Shown here: piece after piece, positions 57,683 through 64,000 of the stretch
Layout: each line of letters starts with the position of its first letter
Numbering within the stretch: position 1 is the stretch's first letter
Assembly (NCBI RefSeq): GCF_035083965.1
Contig: NC_089740.1
Span: 14,358,552 to 14,422,551, forward strand
Origin: Branchiostoma lanceolatum
Lineage: Eukaryota > Chordata > Leptocardii > Amphioxiformes > Branchiostomatidae
Length of the DNA: 64,000 nt
Direction: 5' to 3'
Notes under the pieces: generated by a model
What the model was told of the DNA's origin: nothing
Database searches by the model: none
What the model saw: the letters and a program-made list of their open reading frames with translations, nothing else
Made by a program: the position numbers and the translations under genes

Positions 57683-60600
57683 GTAAACCTTATGTTTAAA
57701 TGTTGTGTCATACTCATCCTTATTGAATGTTAATTAGCCATCCAAGGGAATATGTGATTAGCCCTTTACTTTGCGAATGCACCCATTTTTGAAATGGTGT
57801 TGTTGTTGCGGTTAGCCACTTATGTGCAACATCTCGACCTTTTAATGTTTATGATGCGAGCGAATTTATATTGTCATCAGCCTAAATACATTAATCGTTT
57901 TTTGTACTCATTGTTTTGGGGAAATGGCAAATAAGTTTTTTTTCACCAACTAATATCGTCGTTTTCTTTTCCTACAGTATGTATAATAGCAGACTACGTT
58001 AGTTTTAACGGAGTTTGCTACAAGGACTTTGCTGAGCTGAAGACGTACGATGAGGCCAGACAGACGTGTGCAGCAGATGGGGGACTGCTGGCCATGCCGA
58101 AAGACAACGTGACCAACACGTTCATCCACAATCTGGGTCCTCCCGCTGCAAGGCGTTGGATCGGGTTGACTGACGCTGACAACGAGACGCAGTGGGAGTT
58201 TGAAGACGGTCAAACACTGGTGTCATCCGGCTACAACAACTGGCAGCCCAATGAGCCGAACGACGGAAACGGTCGCGAAGACTGCGCCGAAGTGCTTGGT
58301 TCCGGGCACGTCTGGAATGATGAGTGGTGTAGCAAGCGGAAGGGGTTTATTTGCCAGCTAGGTATGTGCTATGATTAGATACTTGGGATTGCTACTGATA
58401 GGTGTATGTAAGGTTATTTTTGTGGTACAATTTCTGTGCCAAATATGACTTCCAGAATTAAAAACATAATGCTATCTCCCCAATGTTTGGCGACAAAACC
58501 CCCGAACCTGATGCAACACCGGCTGAGATGTTCAAGCTTGCTTAGAATTCAACCATTGTACATGCGCCTGCCAAGCGGTTTCCCGGGGCTTCTATGATCG
58601 TTCTGGATGTTATTCTGGCTCTGTCGGTTGTGTTTTCGAGGAGCTACTGTTCTTCCGACACCGCATCCTTCCATGTCATGCGTTCAGTGTAGACGGCCTA
58701 AGCTGTAACCAAGTTCTTTATTGTTCCGTTAAAACAATGCCCTTCTATATATGCTTGGTGCTCTTCAAGTTTTGGAGTTCACGGAGGTTTTTTGGCGCGA
58801 GGTATGATGTGCAGTATGTTCCTGTGATAATAGATCTATCGGGATGGGTTGAATATAATTTTCATAGCTAGAATACTATATTCGGTGTCCCGAGAACTCC
58901 CAGACACACTCCCACCTGTACGAAGTAAGACACCACGTAAGTAGGTCATCTGTCATCGACCTGCGTGCCGGGATGCCAGAACGTGATAACAAGGTATACG
59001 GTGACATGCGGACGGATTGCAGAAATTCATGTGCAGTTCTGGGAATTCTTGTAAAAAGGGCGTCGAATATAAAATCAAGCTCTCTTTCTTCAAATGCCAT
59101 CTCCCAGATGACTGCCGGACATGATGCAACACCCGATAAGGTGCTCAAAGCAGTAATCAAACATCGTACGACTAGCAAATCTTTATCAGAACATGTGGAA
59201 CGAAGGACCCCCCCCCCCCCGGCCTGGTAACTCATAAAACAGATAAGCAAAAAGAAAAGATAGAAAACAATACATGTATTGTCACCTGTGCAAAAAAATC
59301 TACCTCGAATTGTTACCTCCAGCAGGCGAATTGGCAGAAACATGTTTTAACACCATCGTGCATTTGGCTTTTATCTCTCTCGTCTGTGTAAACGTGTTAC
59401 CTAGCTGGGAGGAACATTGTCATGTATCGTTGAACATCGGTGATATGAAACAAAGAGTTTCTCTTACTATTTTGTACTGAAGTTTTCTCAAATATTTATG
59501 TTACACAGACTTTAGTTTCACAGAAATGTGATGATTGTTTCCTTTCCTCATCTAGACTTTACTAAATGATTATTATCTAACGCAAAGTGAAAACTGTTTC
59601 CAGTTTTTTTTTTCTGATCTTGACCCATATGTATAACCTTTACCTGTGTGCTTCATAGTATTGGAGGCTAGGAATGGCTGGCATGTGTGTCTGTGTGTTG
59701 AACTAGAATACATTAGGTCCGTGGGTTCCATGTCGGTTGACATGTAGAGTACATGTACTTTATAATTTTCTCTGCAGGTGCCATTACGGACATTAAGGTC
59801 ATCCAAACCAGCTAGAACATAATTTTCGATCTTCTTTCTTTCCCTCCCAGTCTGTCACCCCACTCCGCTTGGAATGGAATCCTCTGTCATACCTGACAGC
59901 AGCATCACTGCATCCTCCTCCCATAGTCCGATGTCCACTAACTACTTACTTGAGCTAAGACTAATGATAAGAAAAAATTAGGATTGGCGCACGGCCTCGA
60001 GCTGTCTAAATTGAGAAATGATGGTACAAAAATACCTGTGGGGGAAATATTTTGTTACTTCTGTATGTCAAAAGCGGTGGAAGAAGAAATACATTTCATC
60101 TCAAGCTGCCCCTTTAACGATCAATGAACACAATAGCTATTTAAAGAAACTTAGATCTACCACAATTTCCTGACATTTACTGACATTCAACATTTACTGA
60201 CGAAAAGAATAATAGTAATATTCAGTGCAATCAAAAGCTCAGTTTTCGTCCTTGCAGAAACTACAACGAGCCTGTCTGTGACAACTACAATGATACCAAT
60301 TACGACAGCACCTTTGCTATCTACAGCGCCAGAAGGTATGTCAAGTTTGTTACCTCAATATATCTTGAAGCGATTAAATGATAGCGTCAAATACAAAATG
60401 TTAAAATTGCCCATTTGACTTAACCCTCAAGACACCATAGTTTCAGCCATGTAAATGTTTTACCCTGACATGCGAAACAGACCCCTTCAAAAACAGGAAA
60501 GCTAGCGGGGATTATGTGATTATCAATGAAATTTTCAAAGCAGGAAAAGGAACCTATTGTCCCCTCCATGTAGACTATCTAAAAGCACATTTCCGAAGGG

Positions 60601-63600
60601 AACTTTCTCCAAAACATAGTCCAAAAGTTATCTTGTCCCCAATGTAATTCAGGTAGAAAGGACGACCCCAACAATTATTAAGGAATCCCCATTTCTGGCT
60701 GTTTAGGAAAACTATCCTTCTCAATACTTACCAAAAGACTGTCAACCTTCTTTGAAGAAAAAAAAAGGCATAAAACAAAACAGGATTCCGAAAAAACTAC
60801 AGGACATCTGATAACATCGATCTTCACACTGAAAACTTTTACATCTAAATAATAAGCAATCTGGAAAACGCTTATTTGCTTCTTGTGTTGATTTATCAAA
60901 AGCCTTTGACTCCATCTGGCACTGTTATACAAACGTCTTTCCAAAGACATTTCAGGTAAACACTTTGATATAATCAAAGACTTATACAACCAGTCCGAAG
61001 CCGGTGTCAAAACTAAGGTAGGCTTCAGTGAAAGTATCCCTGTTGAAATTGATGTCCGTAAAGGGTGCGTCCCACCGTATTCAATCCGTACATAAGTGAA
61101 CTCATAGATTTACTCAATGCAGAACACCTAGACGCCCCCTTATTTGCATTATTTGTATCCGTAGATGATTCAACTGCCATAATTTACGTACATCACATGT
61201 GCTAAGCCCATTTTCAACATGTTTTTATTTGCCGATGTTTTAGTTGGTTAGTTTTTTACTTGCATGTGTAACCAGTAGTTGTTTTGATTTTAAAAACAAT
61301 CAACCTTTTAATGTTGATGTTGGAGCGAATTGATATTTTCATCAACCCAATTACATTAGAGAATTATTCTGGCAATTGGCAGATACGTTTTTCATTAACC
61401 ATCTATCATCGTTTCCTCTTCCTACAGTATGTCCAGTAGAAGGTTACGTCAGTTTTAACGGAGTTTGCTACAAGTACTTTGCTGAGCTGAAGACGTACGA
61501 TGAAGCCAGACAGACGTGTGCCGCAGAAGGGGGACTGGTGGCCATGCCGAAAGACAGCGAGACCAACGCTTTCATCCACGATCTGGGAGGAGTCACACGG
61601 CGTTGGATCGGGTTGACCGACGCCGTCAACGAAGGACAGTGGGTGTTTGAAGACGGACAAACGCTGGTGTCATCCGGATACGACAACTGGTGGCCCGGTG
61701 AGCCGAAAGGGGTCGTTCACGAGAACTGCGCTGAAGTTGTTGGTCCCGAACACTTGTGGAATGATCTATCGTGCAACGGTTTCACCAGAGGATTTAGCTG
61801 TCAGCTAGGTATTTGTCATAATTACACACTTTAACGATCATAGCTACTGATGAATAAGTGTTATTTTTGTGGCACAGAAGTAAGATAAGTGTGGAAATTA
61901 AAAATCATTGCCATTGTAAAGTGTCTGGGATGATTCTACTTCACTGTAAGGAAAGTACTAACGTTGCACTCTTAGTTCTGGCATAATATTTGCTCCAAAA
62001 GTAGTCAGGCGTCTGGCAAGCGGTTTGCCGGGGCTTCTATGATCGTTTTTGATGCTATAATGGCTCTGTCGGTTGTGTTTTCGAGGAGTTACTGTTGTTA
62101 TTTCCGACACCGCATCCCTCCATGCCATGCATTCAGTGTAGACAGCCCAATTACATTAGAGGTTTTTCTTTTATTCTGGCAATTGGCAAATACGTTTTTC
62201 ATTAACCATCTATCATCGTTTCCTCTTTCTACAGTATGTCTAAAAGCAGGCTACGTTAGTTTTAACGGCGGTTGCTACAAGTACTTTGCTGAGCTGAAGA
62301 CGTACGATGAGGCCAAACAGACGTGTGCCGCAGACGGGGGACAGCTGGCCATGCCGAAAGACGACGCAACCAACACTTTCATCCACGATCTGGGAGGAGC
62401 CACACGGCGTTGGTTCGGGTTGACTCGTGATGACAACGAGGGTCAGTGGGTGTTTGGAAACGGCCAAACCCTGACGTCAACCGGTTACAGCAACTGGAGC
62501 CCCGGTGAGCCGAACGATGATCTCGATGACGAAGACTGCGTTGAACTTCTTGATTCCGAACACTTATGGAATGATTTACCGTGCAACCACACCAGACAAT
62601 TTATCTGTCAGCTAGGTATGTGCTTTAATTACACACTTTGACGATCAATCTTATTTTTGTGGCACAGAAGTCAGAAGTAAAAAAGAATGCAATCTCCCAG
62701 ATGTTGGCAGACAAAGGGCCTTGAGTGATATGTTAAATCTTTGGTCATTCAGAAAGTTTGTTTAAGATACGTTTCTGTTGCATTTGTTGCATTGGCTAAT
62801 TAAGTGTAATTAACTCACAAAATTTAATCATTGAATATACCACACATTTCCAGGAATCTCGGGGTTGAACCTGGATGATGCCGGGATTGGTCACCTCACG
62901 GTTTCCTGGACAGAGGGAAGTCTTCCGATCTCGCGCTACAGTCTCCGCTACCAGCCGGCAGACGGGTCGGGCTCGTACCAGGACCTCTCCCCCGCACCGG
63001 CAGCGGGAGACACCTCGGCTACCGTGTCGGGATTGCTTCCCGACACAATCTACACCCTCACCCTAACTTCTTTTGGCCAGGGCGACCAATCAAACGGAGT
63101 TATCACCGGGACATACACTACAGGTGATTTGGAAGGACAGAAATTTCGGGCCAACCATGAACATGTATTGTATACAAACCTGAATAGTGTTTGATAGGCA
63201 TCCTTGCAAGAAATATTGGCAGAAATATTTAATTTTCCCACAACGCTTGTAATCTATTTCTTTTCGGTCAGTTTGTGTCGGTGCTCGAAAACAAATGTGC
63301 TGCCTGGGCTTTAATTTGGTGTTAAAAGATTTGGGTTTGTCAAAAAGGAAGCTACCAGGGTAAATTTGAATGTAACCGTCTCTTTCTCTAGCTAAGAGTT
63401 TTGATATCAAACAAGTAGTTGAAACTGAAGCTATTATCTCTGCAAAGCAACAATGATATTAGATAGCTTTCTTTGCAGACCTTACCTATTGGTAAGATGT
63501 CATGTTCTTTGCAGAGGTGACAATAGACTATAGAAAAGTATTTGTACACAACCAGGTATTGTTCTCACCTGCTAACGTTTCGATGTCTATATTCTACCAA

Positions 63601-64000
63601 CCTGATGAAATTATTTTCGGAAGTGACGATAGACTGTTTTACCATTATAGATTCGGTCGTCGTGAACGTAGAGTGCGACCAAGACAGCATGGCCATTTCT
63701 ATTCCCCTCGCGGCTCTGCTGGCTGTGGACGTGGCCAACATGCACCTTCTGGACGCTGACTGTGGCGCCACTGTGGACGAAGTGGACGGTGTCGTCATGT
63801 TGGAGACGAACCTTCAGCAGTGCGGAACCATACAGGAGGTAAGGCAGCACATCTTAATTCTCACCCATCTCTCTCCTAATCCGTGCGTTGCTAAAACATG
63901 AAGGTGGAGACCAGACTTAATTGACTACTTTTAAGTTTGTTTTGCTAGATATCCATCTGTGATATATTGCAACATGGCATTATGCATGCGAACATGGCCC
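57583..64000 (+). CDS. secreted or membrane protein: CTLD, Thr stalk, CTLD x2, FN3, ZP (3' partial)
   Basis: Coding exons 57601-57682 (signal peptide), 57978-58361 (CTLD), 60258-60335 (stalk), 61428-61808 (CTLD), 62235-62615 (CTLD), 62854-63123 (FN3), 63651-63838 (start of ZP); the frame is open at the window end, 588 codons so far. The 5' UTR part of the first exon starts at 57583. All junctions from the signal peptide to the ZP exon are phase 1. The start ATG at 57601 opens MAVPCTPGFIKWAVLVLI, ending TTATVTAQ as in the minus-strand receptor. ZP domains polymerise and usually sit near a C-terminal membrane anchor, which would lie beyond the window. The gene is a paralogue of the 26640-39410 receptor for the signal peptide and CTLD parts only. 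It probably functions in extracellular recognition. Confidence 0.75.
57978..58361 (+). other. C-type lectin domain 1
   Basis: 384 nt. WIGLTDADNETQWEFEDG, QPNEPNDGNGREDC and VWNDEWC: EPN and WND are intact, predicting calcium-dependent mannose-type binding. It is most similar to exon c (35660-36046) of the opposite-strand gene, and the downstream intron matches too. Confidence 0.95.
59851..59981 (+). pseudogene. broken discoidin (F5/8 type C) exon
   Basis: After a good acceptor (tccctcccag) the frame reads CHPTPLGMESSVIPDSSI and TASSSHSP, the opening of a discoidin domain (C..PLGMES..I.D..ITASS). The frame then loses the consensus and reaches TAG at 59979 with no donor. LINE-tail sequence begins at about 59984, so an insertion may have cut the exon. 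It is in phase 1, compatible with the surrounding gene, but skipped in the model. Confidence 0.55.
59984..60180 (+). mobile_element. LINE C-terminal remnant
   Basis: Reads AHGLELSKLRNDG, then CMSKAVEEEIHFISSCPF, the same Cys/His motif as at 11150-11215, followed by stops. It lies directly behind the broken discoidin exon. Confidence 0.65.
60258..60335 (+). other. Thr-rich stalk exon
   Basis: 78 nt, phase 1 to 1: ETTTSLSVTTTMIPITTAPL, then LSTAPE. Many Thr/Ser with Pro suggest an O-glycosylated, mucin-like spacer between CTLD 1 and CTLD 2. Confidence 0.75.
60860..61200 (+). mobile_element. LINE reverse-transcriptase core remnant
   Basis: Reads KRLFASCVDLSKAFDSIW, GKHFDIIKDLYNQ, EIDVRKGCVPPYSI and, after shifts, LFALFVSVDDST. 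These match the AFD, GCV and YADD blocks of non-LTR reverse transcriptases with damage at the catalytic YADD. It lies in the intron before CTLD 2. Confidence 0.75.
61428..61808 (+). other. C-type lectin domain 2
   Basis: 381 nt. WIGLTDAVNEGQWVFEDG and LWNDLSC are present, but EPN is replaced by EPK (WPGEPKGVVHENC). Loss of the Asn ligand makes classical mannose-type binding unlikely. Confidence 0.95.
62235..62615 (+). other. C-type lectin domain 3
   Basis: 381 nt. WFGLTRDDNEGQWVFGNG (WIGL changed to WFGL), SPGEPNDDLDDEDC and LWNDLPC: EPN and WND are intact. The upstream intron (62010-62145) repeats 58565-58695, showing duplication of a CTLD-plus-intron unit. Confidence 0.95.
62854..63123 (+). 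other. fibronectin type III domain exon
   Basis: 270 nt, phase 1 to 1, about 90 residues: LTVSWTEGSLPISRYSLRYQ, then ATVSGLLPDTIYTLTLTSFG. It carries the FN3 hallmark Trp in strand B and the L-x-P-x-T-x-Y-x-L pattern in strands E-F. Confidence 0.92.
63545..63590. mobile_element. end fragment of the 6358-6656 MITE family
   Basis: tacacaaccaggtattgttc and cacctgctaacgtttcgatg match the terminal arm of the element at 6358-6656, 60 bases before the ZP exon. Confidence 0.6.
63651..63838 (+). other. first ZP-domain exon
   Basis: 188 nt: VVVNVECDQDSMAISIPL, NMHLLDADCGATVDEVDG and ETNLQQCGTIQE match the N-terminal half of zona pellucida domains (V-x-C...M-x-I-x-I-P, L-x-D-x-x-C, CGT). It ends in a phase-0 donor. 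The remaining ZP exons lie past 64000. Confidence 0.8.

Noticed and set aside
58876-59343. 155-residue minus-strand open frame
   Set aside because: No domain recognised, it runs into a C/G homopolymer, and it lies in a region that replaced a TSP1 exon in the opposite-strand paralogue.
62039-62641. Alternative start with a hydrophobic N-terminus reading into CTLD 3
   Set aside because: The frame is open through the intron by chance. The related segment at 58565-58695 is intronic too, and the acceptor at 62234 matches those of all other CTLD exons.

Overview
The window looks like animal nuclear DNA, most likely from an invertebrate deuterostome of the lancelet (amphioxus) type. The reasons are genes split into many short exons with clean GT/AG boundaries and introns mostly of a few hundred bases, extracellular domains (C-type lectin, TSP1, CUB, FN3, ZP, H-type lectin) carried on symmetric phase-1 exons, and many small inverted-repeat elements, satellites and LINE/SINE scraps. 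The species is an inference; nothing in the sequence names it. All gene models below were built by hand from splice signals, reading-frame continuity and domain patterns.

Layout. (1) 1152-17145, plus strand: the 3' part of a 24-exon gene (1131 codons visible) for an intracellular-looking protein. It has talin/vinculin-like helices at both ends, a repeated VKYQL-type segment whose exons have recently duplicated, and charged linkers. (2) 20456-24210, minus strand: a complete four-exon gene for a 142-residue secreted helical protein of unknown function. (3) 26640-39410, minus strand: a complete-looking gene for a 905-residue type I receptor: signal peptide, three C-type lectin domains, TSP1, CUB, TSP1, transmembrane helix, and a long tail full of tyrosine motifs of the kinds bound by Grb2 and Crk SH2 domains. 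(4) 46760-49514, minus strand: a type II membrane protein with a coiled-coil stalk and a C-terminal H-type lectin domain. (5) 57583 to beyond 64000, plus strand: a paralogue of gene 3 in opposite orientation, with signal peptide, CTLD, Thr-rich stalk, two CTLDs, FN3 and the start of a ZP domain.

Genes 3 and 5 are the two arms of a large, diverged inverted duplication whose symmetry axis lies near 48.3-49.1 kb, on the single-copy H-lectin gene. The arms share signal-peptide exons, upstream repeats and, apparently, a promoter plus non-coding first exon (43754-43830 minus, 54420-54492 plus). Downstream of the signal peptide the two genes use different exon sets: gene 3 became a signalling receptor with TSP1 and CUB domains, gene 5 a ZP/FN3 protein. 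The locus therefore reads as a lectin cluster, probably innate recognition or adhesion, caught in domain shuffling.

Non-coding sequence is rich in small mobile elements. Several have an uninserted comparison site inside the same window (1298-1514, 6358-6656, 36328-36407, 42758-42947), which allows their ends and target duplications to be read directly. There are also LINE reverse-transcriptase remnants (4795-4990, 11100-11520, 19865-20080, 59984-60180, 60860-61200), a tRNA-derived SINE (about 5987-6200), tandem satellites and foldback elements.
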